A DNA stretch of 64,000 nucleotides from Paenibacillus polysaccharolyticus (lineage in GTDB: Bacteria > Bacillota > Bacilli > Paenibacillales > Paenibacillaceae): contig NZ_FMVM01000015.1 of assembly GCF_900102085.1 (NCBI RefSeq), positions 1-64,000 of the forward strand. Reading direction: 5' to 3'. This document shows positions 1-8,750 of this stretch, in pieces; position 1 is the stretch's first letter; every line of letters begins with the position of its first letter. A program made the position numbers and the translations under genes. The notes under the pieces are model-generated. The model did not search any database, had not been told where the DNA came from, and saw only the letters and a list, made by a program, of their open reading frames with translations.

Positions 1-39
1 TTTACGGACAAATCCGTCGCGTAAGTGTCTACTTTCTTG

Positions 40-186
40 ACATAGGTCCACAGGAGAGCTTATTTGGGCAAAATGAAGTGAGATCGGATGTTCTTATCGT
101 ATTTTCAGCAAAATAAGCTCCCTGGTGATCGTTACAATTTCAGAAAGCCCTATATCGTTCAAATAAGCTCATCTGAGATCGTTAGA
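40..186. repeat. Dispersed 26-bp intergenic repeat, cluster 1
   Basis: Two forward copies of a 26-bp motif start at 111 and 161, exactly 50 bp apart. Each runs AAATAAGCTC, then a short variable stretch, then GATCGTTA. A degenerate inverted copy ends at 65 (GGAGAGCTTATTT). The same motif, again with 50-bp spacing, recurs near 36.9-37.1 kb. No gene is visible in the first 423 bases; the rest holds the leader of the helicase gene. Confidence 0.6.
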
Positions 187-297
187 ATAATCAGGGTGAG
201 GACAATGACCGTAACTACCTTCACCGGTATATAGGGGTGATCCGATATTCAGAAGGTGAGTCTCTTTATTTCCCACGCGCTTCCCGCGCACATAGAG

Positions 298-303
298 TAT
301 AAT
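298..303 (+). promoter_or_regulatory. Candidate -10 box of the helicase gene
   Basis: TATAAT lies 120 nt upstream of the helicase start, with no convincing -35 box. If real, the mRNA has a leader of roughly 110 nt. Long leaders are common on cold-responsive RNA helicase messages, but nothing here proves such control. Confidence 0.3.
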
Positions 304-423
304 AGGCAGGTATATGTTACATGTACGGTGCAATGCTGGTAAGTAAGATCATTCACATGGTTACCGAGACCAAAGTAACGTGAGCAGACTGCATTTCAAA
401 ACTAAACGCAAAAGAGGTAAACG

Positions 424-1872
424 ATGAGTAAGCAGTATTTTAAAGATTATGGCTTGGGGGAAGAGATCGTCAAAGCACTGGACAGCCTGGGTTACGAGAA
501 TCCCACCGAAGTTCAGACCCGGGTTATTCCCGTTGCTCTTGAGAATCAGGATCTTGTGGTAAAATCACAGACGGGCAGCGGCAAAACAGCCGCATACGGT
601 ATTCCGCTCTGCGAGCTGGTAGACTGGAACGAGAATAAACCGCAGGCCCTGATTCTGACCCCCACACGGGAGCTGGCCCTGCAGGTCAACGAAGATATCA
701 CCAACATTGGTCGCTTTAAACGTATTAAAGCAACTGCGCTGTATGGACAATCTCCTTTTCACATTCAAAAAGCCGAGCTGAAACAACGGACCCATGTGGC
801 TGTGGGCACACCAGGCCGAGTATTGGATCATATTGAACGGGGCACGCTGCCGCTGGATCGCATCGCATATCTGGTCATTGACGAAGCAGATGAGATGCTG
901 AACATGGGCTTTATCGAGACGGTGCGAGCGATTATTCAGGCACTACCGCAGGAACGGACAACGATGCTGTTCTCCGCAACGTTCCCGGAAGATGTAGCGA
1001 AGCTTTCACGTCAATACATGGATACTCCTGTAGAGATCGAGATTAAAGCTAGCGGACTGACTACAGCAACGATTGAACATGCCGTGATTCGCACTTCGGA
1101 AGTGAACAAAACTGCACTGCTTCAGGACTTGTTGATTACAGAAAACCCAGACAGCTGTATTGTATTTTGCCGCACACAGGAGAATGTCGATAAGCTGTTC
1201 CGCGTGTTGGCTGATTTGGACTATCCGGCAGATCGTATCCATGGCGGTATGGAGCAAGATGAGCGAATTGAAGTAATGAATGCCTTCAGACGTGGACAAT
1301 TCCGTTATCTGATCGCCACTGACGTTGCCGCACGTGGAATTGACATCACAAACATCACCCATGTCATCAATTATGATATCCCGCTTGAAAAAGAAAGCTA
1401 TGTACACCGCACAGGCCGCACGGGCCGTGCAGGTAAAACAGGAAGAGCCTTCACCTTGGTCACGCCAAAGGATGGCAGACGTCTTGCGGAGATCGAATCC
1501 TACATTGGGTTTGAGATTCCTGTGGTCAAAGCCCCTTCAGAAGATGAGGTAGACCGCTGCCGGGAAGCATTCGAGAAACGCCTCAAGATCGCACCTGAAC
1601 GCAAAAAGGACAAGCGTGAGCAGTTGAACCAGCAGATCATGAAGCTGAACTTCAACGGTGGTAAGAAGAAGAAACTTCGTGCAGTTGATTTTGTAGGTAC
1701 AATTGCGAAGATTGAAGGGGTTAGCGCAGACGATATCGGGATTATCACGATTCTGGATAACGTGACGGATGTGGAAATTCTGAATGGTAAAGGTCCACTT
1801 GTCCTGGAAGTTATGCAGCATACTACGATCAAGCGTATGCAACTTAAGGTACGTAAAGGTCACAAAAATTAA
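424..1872 (+). CDS. dbpA: DEAD-box ATP-dependent RNA helicase, DbpA/YxiN type
   Basis: 482 aa, close to the 479 aa of Bacillus YxiN. It is a cytoplasmic ATPase that remodels RNA. Visible motifs are Q31 of the Q motif, GSGKT at 51-55 (motif I), PTREL near 80, DEAD at 153-156, SAT at 184-186 and HRTGRTGR in the second RecA domain. After a basic linker, the last 75 or so residues (LRAVDFVGTIAKIEGVSADD and on) match the DbpA RNA-binding domain, which in the family targets helix 92 of 23S rRNA. That places the protein in 50S assembly. SD AGAGG sits just before the ATG. The gene is monocistronic, with a terminator directly downstream. The C-terminal domain argues against CshA/CshB. Confidence 0.93.
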   Translation: MSKQYFKDYGLGEEIVKALDSLGYENPTEVQTRVIPVALENQDLVVKSQTGSGKTAAYGIPLCELVDWNENKPQALILTPTRELALQVNEDITNIGRFKRIKATALYGQSPFHIQKAELKQRTHVAVGTPGRVLDHIERGTLPLDRIAYLVIDEADEMLNMGFIETVRAIIQALPQERTTMLFSATFPEDVAKLSRQYMDTPVEIEIKASGLTTATIEHAVIRTSEVNKTALLQDLLITENPDSCIVFCRTQENVDKLFRVLADLDYPADRIHGGMEQDERIEVMNAFRRGQFRYLIATDVAARGIDITNITHVINYDIPLEKESYVHRTGRTGRAGKTGRAFTLVTPKDGRRLAEIESYIGFEIPVVKAPSEDEVDRCREAFEKRLKIAPERKKDKREQLNQQIMKLNFNGGKKKKLRAVDFVGTIAKIEGVSADDIGIITILDNVTDVEILNGKGPLVLEVMQHTTIKRMQLKVRKGHKN

Positions 1873-1945
1873 CGAAGAAGCAACGAAACAACGAACAACG
1901 AAAGAAGAAACAAATCCATTTCTTCGCTTATGAACTCAAATCAAA

Positions 1946-1986
1946 ACCAGGGATAAAGACTTTTGAAGTCTGTCCCTGGTTTTTTA
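1946..1986 (+). terminator. Intrinsic terminator after the helicase gene
   Basis: CCAGGGA and TCCCTGG arms, extended by AAGAC/GTCT, are followed by six T residues. Confidence 0.85.
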
Positions 1987-2069
1987 TCTACATATAACAA
2001 ATGCCATTCCATCTAGGACGGCTATAGATCTTAACTCATTTTTAAATCCCTACACCGTAATATTCAGAT

Positions 2070-3479
2070 CTACTTTTTCTTCTTACGCACCGCTCCCTCG
2101 TGGATAAAATACCGAAACAGCTTATCCTCCGCGCTACCTTGATCATCCGTCACCTGAAAGGTCTCCGCATCCGCCGTCTTGTATACTCCTCCTGTCACAA
2201 AACTGAATACAGCCTGATCATCCTTGCCCCAATACCTGTTTAACATGACAAAAGATGCTCCATCGATGCCTTTTACGGTACGTTTGCCGTTCGCGTTATA
2301 GAGCCCCTTCCGGTCCTTGGCCCAGCTCTGGGGATCTGCTTCGAACAGATGAGTAAAGCTAGCACGATCTATCTTTTTATTGACTATGCCCCACAGATAT
2401 ACCTGATTCGCATCTGCAGCCCAACTCCCGGATGGTGTGAGCACTTCAAAAGTTGCCGCATCCGCTCCCTTGATTCGTTGAAGTACATCATCAGGATAAC
2501 CGAAAGGCTGACTGGTACGTGCATACTGCGCATGATATACATGGTTCTGTTCTCTGGATAAACCCAGATGCTCCGTACCGCCTAACACTTCAAACGTTAG
2601 TGCATCTGCTCCCTCAACACGATACCCGTTGTAATACACATGCTGCTTGTCTCGACCAAATCGGCCTCCAAGTGACTCGAAGCTCTTCGGATCTGCTTCA
2701 CGGATGATACGCCACTGAAAATAAACCCAATTCCGATCACGCGCAAACTGTTCGTCTAGCGGTTCAAATGAACTTCGATCCGCGCCGCGAACCAAATTAA
2801 AAGTTTCTTTAGCATCTCGCCTGTACCCACCGCCAGACTCTGTCCGATAGAATACGGAGGTAGCCGTGGCATACCAATCCCCCGTAAGCTGCATCGCATC
2901 ATCTGCATGATGAGCGTAGTCAGCCTGCCACCAGCCCGGTATATCTGGATAATGCTCCCGGAGCCAATCTACGATCTCATGTTTATATTCATTGGCGTAA
3001 CGAAGGCCGCTCGACAAGTGAAACAAATGATCCAGATCCGTACAGTAATCATGCTGCGCAATGGCTGAACTTGTATCCATTTCATCGAACACATGAAAAT
3101 GCTGGCTGTCTTTGACGTATAGTTGATGTTTATCCTTTGCAAAATAAGGCGTCCCTGGCAACAGCTCGAAGCTGCCTGGATCGGAGGGAGAAACGGGCTT
3201 GTCCTCCAGATAGACATGCTGCGAATCAGAGCTGTAATCCTCGTGCACGACGCGGAACGCTTCCGTGTCCTGGCTGAACAAACTGGCCTTGTTCGTACGC
3301 GCATTGAACCACCATATACCCTGATGATCTTTTAGATAGGCAAATGTCAGCCAGCCTTTGGGGTAGGTCGATAAGACTTCGAAACCATCAGTAGTGATCC
3401 CGCCTTTGACCAGCACCGCGTCTCCGTCCTCTTTCTGCAAGACCACTAGAGCATTCGCATTGATCACAAAGCGATCCAT
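2070..3479 (-). CDS. DKNYY-family repeat protein
   Basis: 469 aa, soluble, no signal peptide. The chain is built of degenerate repeats of about 35-45 residues with the pattern D..FE.L....(A/R)D...VY, for example RDKQHVYYNGYRVEGADALT and AADANQVYLWG. This is the DKNYY family (repeats named after the DKNYVYY core), whose biochemical role is unknown. The C-terminus is basic (RKKKK). A strong SD (GGAGG) precedes the ATG at 3479. The gene follows the SDR gene by 39 nt on the same strand, so they probably share a transcript. Function is not predicted. Confidence 0.75.
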   Translation of the reverse strand: MDRFVINANALVVLQKEDGDAVLVKGGITTDGFEVLSTYPKGWLTFAYLKDHQGIWWFNARTNKASLFSQDTEAFRVVHEDYSSDSQHVYLEDKPVSPSDPGSFELLPGTPYFAKDKHQLYVKDSQHFHVFDEMDTSSAIAQHDYCTDLDHLFHLSSGLRYANEYKHEIVDWLREHYPDIPGWWQADYAHHADDAMQLTGDWYATATSVFYRTESGGGYRRDAKETFNLVRGADRSSFEPLDEQFARDRNWVYFQWRIIREADPKSFESLGGRFGRDKQHVYYNGYRVEGADALTFEVLGGTEHLGLSREQNHVYHAQYARTSQPFGYPDDVLQRIKGADAATFEVLTPSGSWAADANQVYLWGIVNKKIDRASFTHLFEADPQSWAKDRKGLYNANGKRTVKGIDGASFVMLNRYWGKDDQAVFSFVTGGVYKTADAETFQVTDDQGSAEDKLFRYFIHEGAVRKKKK

Positions 3480-3518
3480 AACCGTTCCTCCTTCAATCCA
3501 TGGCTATATCGTCAGAAA

Positions 3519-4295
3519 TTATAAATGTGAGCCACCACTGGCATCCAGACATTGTCCTGTCATCCAGCGACTATCCGCCGAGGCAAGAAATGCAGCGATA
3601 TCAGCCACATCCTCGGGTTCTCCCCAGCGATTCATTACAGAGAGCCCGGCTGCATACGCCTGTCCCTGTGGGTTCGCAAGTGTTCCTTCATTCATCTCGG
3701 TGTTAATGATACCTGGTTGTATGGCGTTAACCCTGATCTGGCGGCTTCCCAGTTCTTTAGCTAGCAGCTTCGTGAACGTATCCATGGCCCCTTTGGTCAT
3801 ACTATAAGCAAACACTCCTGGTGAAGCTACGCGTGTAACAAAAGAGGATATATTGATGATACTCCCTCCATCCCGAAGCCTAGAGACGGCCTGCTGTGTC
3901 ACAAATAGCGGTGCTTTTACATTAATTCTTATGACATCTTCAAAAGATTCTTCCGTCGTTTCCTCCAGGCTAAGGATCTGTCCTATGCCAGCGTTATTCA
4001 CCAAAATATCCAACTTGCCTTCTTGCCCATGCTTCTGAACAGCAGCATCGATCTTGGAAAACAATGCATGAATGCCATCCAGCGTACTTAAATCCGCTCC
4101 GATGGCCTGCCCCTGTCCACCACGGTCTATGATGTGCCGCACCACACTCTCCGCTTCCGCCTGCCTTGTTGCAAAATGCACAAGAACGTATGCCCCCTCC
4201 TGTGCCAGACGGATCGCAATACTCCGGCCAATACTTCTGCTCGCACCTGTTACTACGGCTACTTGTCCTTCCAGTCTTCTGCATGTCTCGTTCAT
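3519..4295 (-). CDS. SDR-family NAD(P)-dependent oxidoreductase
   Basis: 258 aa, the usual length of a classical short-chain dehydrogenase/reductase. The Rossmann dinucleotide loop TGASRSIG is at 16-23, NNAG at 100-103, the catalytic Ser at 150/151 and the catalytic YxxxK at Y164-K168. The final stretch (ASADSRWMTGQCLDASGG) is typical of FabG-like SDRs. The substrate cannot be inferred; the reaction is NAD(P)H-linked oxidation or reduction of an alcohol or carbonyl. It is the first gene of a probable two-gene unit with the DKNYY gene. Confidence 0.88.
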   Translation of the reverse strand: MNETCRRLEGQVAVVTGASRSIGRSIAIRLAQEGAYVLVHFATRQAEAESVVRHIIDRGGQGQAIGADLSTLDGIHALFSKIDAAVQKHGQEGKLDILVNNAGIGQILSLEETTEESFEDVIRINVKAPLFVTQQAVSRLRDGGSIINISSFVTRVASPGVFAYSMTKGAMDTFTKLLAKELGSRQIRVNAIQPGIINTEMNEGTLANPQGQAYAAGLSVMNRWGEPEDVADIAAFLASADSRWMTGQCLDASGGSHL

Positions 4296-4381
4296 AACGT
4301 CATCCCCTTCAATGAATCATGTGACCTTCTCAAAGGCTCAGGACAGTTATATCACGAGACGACAATCACAATCTTGCTCTC

Positions 4382-5191
4382 TTATTCGAACGGAAATCCA
4401 ATCATGCTTGCAGACCCATCCCGATGATGAAGCTGCTCGCGAATCTCTGTCTGATTGCTCACTTTAACGATCAGCGAAGGTGCGTACTGCTGCTGCATGA
4501 TTTCAAAAGAAAACTCCGGACTGCACGATGAGGAAACCGTCTGAAACAACTGATAGAAATATAGGCCATTCGGTTCGTCTGAGCCTCTATACTTATACGG
4601 TGCCTGATAAATCAGGTAAGGTATTTGGGCCAGATCAGGCTTGTGAAATCCCTTTGTATCGTGATCCGACAGCAGATTTATCCATCGCGGGTCATCGACC
4701 ATGTCCTCAATCAAGTTATAACGAGATGCCTCCATTTCCACATTCTCCAATATGAGTTCAGTCACATCGGCTGTACTCTCTCTCGCAAAACCATATACGT
4801 ACCCTGCCTGACTCGGCTCCTCGCTATGATCGGTGCGGCTCAAACAGGCAAAGTACAACGCACGTAGCGGAGATGCTGTAAGTTCCAGCAAGTTCGTAGG
4901 CAGACCCTCATGGTGACACCAGGCTAACACATGCTCGCGCTCCCACTCTCCCGCTTGATCTGCCATTTCTCGGACATAATCATTTACTGCATCCACATAA
5001 TATTCCGGGTTATCTCGAAGCAATCGCACTATTCCTGATCGAAGTAAAGACGAGGATTGAGTGGCATATCGCCTGTTTTCTCCGCGATAATAATACCCCT
5101 CCTGACCATTCGGTAACTCTTCAATCATCGCTATATAGTCTTTTATCGAATTTACCTCATAGTATACGGCATCATTCATAGCATCTAGCAC
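4382..5191 (-). CDS. FRG domain-containing protein
   Basis: 269 aa. The FRG signature is clear: YYYRGENRRYAT near the start, then EREHVLAWCHHEGLPTNLLELTASPLRALYFAC (residues about 80-120), which matches the family pattern of a histidine-rich Q-H-x-G-L-P-T-x-L-L-D-x-T segment. The biochemical activity of FRG domains is not established; they often occur in accessory genes. The gene stands alone, divergent from the GH43 gene. Its start at 5191 follows a purine-rich GGAGGTGC. Confidence 0.8.
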   Translation of the reverse strand: MLDAMNDAVYYEVNSIKDYIAMIEELPNGQEGYYYRGENRRYATQSSSLLRSGIVRLLRDNPEYYVDAVNDYVREMADQAGEWEREHVLAWCHHEGLPTNLLELTASPLRALYFACLSRTDHSEEPSQAGYVYGFARESTADVTELILENVEMEASRYNLIEDMVDDPRWINLLSDHDTKGFHKPDLAQIPYLIYQAPYKYRGSDEPNGLYFYQLFQTVSSSCSPEFSFEIMQQQYAPSLIVKVSNQTEIREQLHHRDGSASMIGFPFE

Positions 5192-5366
5192 CTCCAGCTC
5201 CTATATGTGTTTTATCCTTCATCTTCCTATAAACATACTACCATTTACATACGACTTCATCTGATCTTTGGCTTCATATCTTACAGAAAATTGAGGTAGA
5301 ATTCATGCTCTTTCCGCTTATTCTCCATCAGATGTTGCTCTGTTCAGCAATTTCTGAATTGTTCAC

Positions 5367-5394
5367 TTGCTAAATATTGTAAATCAACTACAAT
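5367..5394 (+). promoter_or_regulatory. Candidate sigma-A promoter of the GH43 gene
   Basis: TTGCTA (5367-5372), a 16-nt spacer and TACAAT (5389-5394). The predicted transcription start falls inside the cre-like site just downstream. Confidence 0.5.
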
Positions 5395-5399
5395 AGATT

Positions 5400-5413
5400 T
5401 GAAAACGCTTTAA
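5400..5413 (+). promoter_or_regulatory. cre-like site (CcpA) at the GH43 promoter
   Basis: TGAAAACGCTTTAA matches the Bacillus catabolite-responsive element (TGWAANCGNTNWCA) at all but about one position. It overlaps the predicted +1, a position used for carbon catabolite repression. Confidence 0.55.
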
Positions 5414-5444
5414 TTATTTTCGAATCTATATGGAGGTGTACGTA

Positions 5445-7313
5445 ATGGGAAAACGTAAGACGGTCTGGCTTCTGGTTTTCACACTCGCATTAACGATGTT
5501 TGGTCTACATCCTGAACGAAGCAACGCGGCAAGTGTAGCAATTACCAATGGTACCGATTGGCTTGATACGGCTGGCAATCCCATTCACGCCAACAGCGGT
5601 AACATCCTGCAGGTGAGCTCAACGTATTACCTGTATGGTGAACACGCGGTAGGCGGTAAGTTTGACAGTGTGAACGTCTACACCTCAACGGACTTGAAAA
5701 ATTGGACTTTTAGCAATGCCATCCTGACCAAAGACTCCGCGACGGAACTCGCCTCCAGCAAGATTGAACGTCCCAAAGTGATCTATAATGCCTCCACCAA
5801 GCAATATGTACTCTGGGCTCACTATGAGAACGGAACAGACTACAACCTCGGCCGCGTTGCGGTAGCCACAAGCAGTACACCCAACGGCAAATTTACGTAT
5901 GAAGGCAGCTTCCGCCCGCTTGACTATGAATCTCGTGACATGACTGTTTTTGTGGACACGGACGGCACAGGTTATCTCGTAACGGCCTCCCGTAAAAACG
6001 GCGGTGCGAATGATACGATGGCTATTTTTAAGATGAATGCAAGTTATACAGGGATACAATCTTTCGAAGGATGGTTGTTCGAGAATGCATACCGCGAGGC
6101 CCCGGCTGTTGTGAAAAAAGGAAACCGCTACTACCTCTTCACCTCCCAGGCCGCTGGCTGGTATCCGAATCAGGGTGCGTATGCTACAGCTACGTCCATG
6201 ACAGGGCCATGGACTGCACTTACGCCTTATGGCAACCCGTCTGCCTTCGGCTCCCAGATCCATGATATTGCCACGATTCAGGGCAGCAGCACCACTTCGT
6301 ATATCTATATGGCGGATCGCTGGAATCCAATGAATCTGGGCGAGCACAAACATATCTGGTTGCCCCTCACGCTGAATGACGGCAATGGAACGGCATCACT
6401 GGAATGGTATACCACATGGAATATTGATGCAGCAACAGGTCAGATCACGTTACCTGCTCTCGTCAATCATGCCCAAGGCAAGACAGCCTCCGCTAGCTCG
6501 ACAGCCTCTGGCTCGTCGCCTTCCCTTGTCAATGACGGTAACTATCAGACCTCGTGGGTGGCTTCTTCCAATAGTTGGCCTGCATGGTGGCAGGTCGATT
6601 TTGGAGCACCAAAGACCATTACGGAGATTAACACTTCGTGGTTTATGTATAAAGGTTCCGAGGGGTATTACAAATACAAAATCGAGATTAGCAACGATGG
6701 TGTAAACTACTCCACGCTGGATCGCACCAACAATCTGACATATGGTTTCACCACGGATGCTGTACATTTCACGGCACGCTATGTGCGAATCAATATGGTC
6801 AACGCCGTATTGTGGAACAATCCGGGCAATTGGTACACCCCAACACTGCATGAAGTCAAAATGCTGGGCCCATCCACGCCTGAAGCTACAGGCTACAGCC
6901 AGTTCGCTTCACACAATGTACCGGATCGCATGATCCGTCATGCCAACTATGTTGCTCGCATTGATGCAAATGTCACCCCCGCTCTGGATTCCCAGTTCCG
7001 CGTTGTACCGGGTCTTGCCAGCTCTACAGGTGTTTCGCTGGAGGCAATTAACTACCCTGGTTATTTCCTGAAGCGTAATGCGAGTAATAAAATTGTACTT
7101 GAAGCCTTCACAAACACCACTGCATATAAAGGCGATGCCACGTTCCTGATCAGCCCCGGCTGGGCAGACGGCACCAAAGTATCTTTGCAATCCTACAGCC
7201 AACCGGGATATTACATCCGACATTATGATTATGTGTTGCAACTGGATGCCGTGAATGCCGCCAGCAATACGACTACAAAAGCAGATGCTACGTTTGGGCG
7301 ATTGAATTTCTAA
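5445..7313 (+). CDS. Secreted GH43-like glycosidase with F5/8C and AbfB carbohydrate-binding modules
   Basis: About 622 aa. The start at 5445 is chosen because GGAGGTG (5432-5438) sits 6 nt before it; the ATG at 5430 overlaps that SD. A Sec signal peptide ends near SNAAS. Residues about 30-340 form a five-bladed propeller-like domain (YYLYGEH, KIERPKVIYN, RDMTVFVDTDGTGYLV, YYLFTSQAAGWYPNQ) that resembles the exo-beta-1,3-galactanase branch of GH43. About 345-475 is a discoidin-type module (SSSPSLVNDGNYQTSW), and about 485-620 is an AbfB/CBM42-like module (RHANYVARID, GYFLKR, YYIRHYDYVL). It likely attacks arabinogalactan or pectin side chains outside the cell. Substrate is an inference from the subfamily. 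Confidence 0.82.
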   Translation: MGKRKTVWLLVFTLALTMFGLHPERSNAASVAITNGTDWLDTAGNPIHANSGNILQVSSTYYLYGEHAVGGKFDSVNVYTSTDLKNWTFSNAILTKDSATELASSKIERPKVIYNASTKQYVLWAHYENGTDYNLGRVAVATSSTPNGKFTYEGSFRPLDYESRDMTVFVDTDGTGYLVTASRKNGGANDTMAIFKMNASYTGIQSFEGWLFENAYREAPAVVKKGNRYYLFTSQAAGWYPNQGAYATATSMTGPWTALTPYGNPSAFGSQIHDIATIQGSSTTSYIYMADRWNPMNLGEHKHIWLPLTLNDGNGTASLEWYTTWNIDAATGQITLPALVNHAQGKTASASSTASGSSPSLVNDGNYQTSWVASSNSWPAWWQVDFGAPKTITEINTSWFMYKGSEGYYKYKIEISNDGVNYSTLDRTNNLTYGFTTDAVHFTARYVRINMVNAVLWNNPGNWYTPTLHEVKMLGPSTPEATGYSQFASHNVPDRMIRHANYVARIDANVTPALDSQFRVVPGLASSTGVSLEAINYPGYFLKRNASNKIVLEAFTNTTAYKGDATFLISPGWADGTKVSLQSYSQPGYYIRHYDYVLQLDAVNAASNTTTKADATFGRLNF

Positions 7314-7352
7314 GCAACAATGATGTTCAAATTCACCTTTCTCCATGCTCAG

Positions 7353-7382
7353 CAGACTATTTCCTTCACAAGAAATAGTCTG
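7353..7382. terminator. Hairpin between converging genes
   Basis: An 11-bp perfect stem (CAGACTATTTC / GAAATAGTCTG) with an 8-nt loop lies between the converging GH43 and acetyltransferase genes. It has no good T-tract on either strand, so it is only a possible bidirectional terminator. Confidence 0.45.
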
Positions 7383-7390
7383 TATACCCA

Positions 7391-7951
7391 TCAATTGAAC
7401 CTATGATTCGAGAAACGAAAGATTAATTTGCGCCCATCCTCGTCTGCGGTCATGGCTACTTCTTCCTCGTACAAACCTTGCGTATAATTCGCTACCGTCT
7501 TGCGCCAGAAATGCTGACCCGTTTTGTTTTTCTCCCCTGGATTGGTGAATATCTCCCAGTTGCCCTTAAACATAGCGAAGATCATTACAGCCGCCTTCTC
7601 CGCGATACCCATTCCCCGATACGGCTGCAACAGGAAAAATTCATGCATGAAAAAATCGATGCCTGGCGCACAGTGAGGCGGTGTTGCCACCATTGCAAAT
7701 CCAGCAGGTCTGTCCTCAGCCATGATCAGGAAGGGATAGAGACAGTCCGGCTTTTCCCACCATATATTTTGTACATCGTATTGGTCGTGTAATGTTCGGT
7801 AATCAGAACTCGCTTCGTAAATACCATGTACATTCGGTCGATGTGCCTCCTGCAACCCATAATGTCCAGACAGGTCATGCAGGTATAACGGATACATGTT
7901 TTTGATGATATATGCCTTATCCTGATTTGTCAGTTCCACTTGGATATTCAT
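7391..7951 (-). CDS. GNAT-family N-acetyltransferase
   Basis: 186 aa. The acetyl-CoA-binding motif A is visible as EFFLLQPYRGMGIAEKAA (about 107-124), preceded by PFLIMAEDRPAGFAMV, the usual beta-strand pair. It transfers acetyl from acetyl-CoA to an unknown amine. The gene is monocistronic and its start is plausible but lacks a close SD. Specificity (protein N-terminus, drug or metabolite) cannot be read from the sequence. Confidence 0.8.
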   Translation of the reverse strand: MNIQVELTNQDKAYIIKNMYPLYLHDLSGHYGLQEAHRPNVHGIYEASSDYRTLHDQYDVQNIWWEKPDCLYPFLIMAEDRPAGFAMVATPPHCAPGIDFFMHEFFLLQPYRGMGIAEKAAVMIFAMFKGNWEIFTNPGEKNKTGQHFWRKTVANYTQGLYEEEVAMTADEDGRKLIFRFSNHRFN

Positions 7952-8120
7952 GTTTATCTAAATCACCGTTCCTTCCGTTGGTTACGCCCGCTTCCTTACT
8001 CTATATTAGTAAACGCGCTCTCTGGACTCTATTGTACGGATACTAGTGTCGGACAGATACGTAATATTCGTTTTCTAACCATTCCGTACATCTACATGTC
8101 CGCACATCAAAAATGCATAG

Positions 8121-8153
8121 TAAAAAGCCACATCCGATAGCTCGAATGTGACT
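8121..8153 (-). terminator. Intrinsic terminator of the CD3324-family gene
   Basis: Read on the minus strand, the 12-bp stem AGTCACATTCGA / TCGGATGTGGCT (two G-U pairs) is followed by TTTTTA. Confidence 0.8.
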
Positions 8154-8169
8154 TCCTTTTCATCCAATC

Positions 8170-8457
8170 TCAATTCATTTCTATTTCGCTTCGCTTTTTA
8201 CAATATACAATTTTCTTAATACTCTCGATGGATAAACAATATTGCTCTGCAAGCTCATCGATCGTTGATCCCGTAGCAAACTTCTGGCATATCTCATTGT
8301 TCCGTTCCCGAATTAGTTGTCGACCGCCTGAATTCTCTCCCCATTTCTTATGGGTGTCCTTCGGCCTCGGAATATAGATTAATCCACCTGGGAGATGTCG
8401 CTGTATCTCTTCGAGCAATGCCTTCGGAAAGACGGCATCTGCATTCACATATTTCAT
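8170..8457 (-). CDS. CD3324-family small HTH protein
   Basis: 95 aa. It begins MKYVNADAVFPKALLEEIQR and continues GGLIYIPRPK, the recognisable N-terminus of the CD3324 family. Residues about 55-85 (EICQKFATGSTIDELAEQYCLSIESIKKIV) form a Mor/C-protein-like helix-turn-helix, so it is probably a small DNA-binding regulator. The target is unknown. The gene is unusual for its leader: its Shine-Dalgarno can be buried in a hairpin, and a 25-codon reading frame with its own SD lies upstream. Confidence 0.7.
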   Translation of the reverse strand: MKYVNADAVFPKALLEEIQRHLPGGLIYIPRPKDTHKKWGENSGGRQLIRERNNEICQKFATGSTIDELAEQYCLSIESIKKIVYCKKRSEIEMN

Positions 8458-8468
8458 CGTACTCCACT

Positions 8469-8492
8469 CCTTAAAAAGTTAATCTTTTAAGG
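8469..8492 (-). promoter_or_regulatory. SD-sequestering hairpin before the CD3324-family gene
   Basis: On the minus strand CCTTAAAA (8492-8485) can pair perfectly with TTTTAAGG (8476-8469). The AAGG of that second arm is the first half of the AAGGAG ribosome binding site for the ATG at 8457, so the hairpin would mask initiation. Confidence 0.5.
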
Positions 8493-8556
8493 TAGCAGAG
8501 CCTCACGAGGAAACTTCTGACTTCATCACGTCAATGATGGCGGAGATGGCTATTAG

Positions 8557-8606
8557 GCTCTATGCAAACAACCGCCGTTGTTCCTCGCTTGGACTCTGCA
8601 TAGAGC
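8557..8606 (-). promoter_or_regulatory. Long-range hairpin overlapping the upstream reading frame
   Basis: Arms GCTCTATGCA and TGCATAGAGC (8597-8606 and 8557-8566) are perfectly complementary. A nested 6-bp stem AACAAC/GTTGTT (8567-8582) lies inside. The 3-prime arm can alternatively pair through AGAGCC with GGCTCT at 8497-8502, giving two competing folds. Confidence 0.45.
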
Positions 8607-8637
8607 GGGTGTTAAAACTTCTTATGAATCGAATCAT
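8560..8637 (-). CDS. Possible 25-aa leader peptide of an attenuator
   Basis: ATG at 8637 is preceded by AAAGGGGGG at good spacing. The frame runs 25 codons (starting MIRFIRSFN, ending RRLFA) to a TAG at 8562-8560, about 100 nt before the CD3324-family gene. The second half of the frame forms one arm of a strong hairpin. Ribosome stalling here could rearrange the fold and expose the downstream SD, as in erm-type translation attenuators. This reading is an inference; no such leader is known to me for this family. Confidence 0.45.
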   Translation of the reverse strand: MIRFIRSFNTRSMQSPSEEQRRLFA

Positions 8638-8750
8638 GGTAGCCCCCCTTTCGCTGAATCGATATAAGATTACGTTAAGTCATGCCCCAGCATTTCGGGT
8701 AACACTTCTATATCTTCCATATGAGAAGCCAAAATCCTCTATTAATTCCT

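Noticed and set aside
1006..1863. Long minus-strand reading frames inside the helicase gene
   Set aside because: They lie antisense to a clearly coding gene, lack ribosome binding sites and have no recognisable protein sequence; the same holds for other antisense frames across the window.
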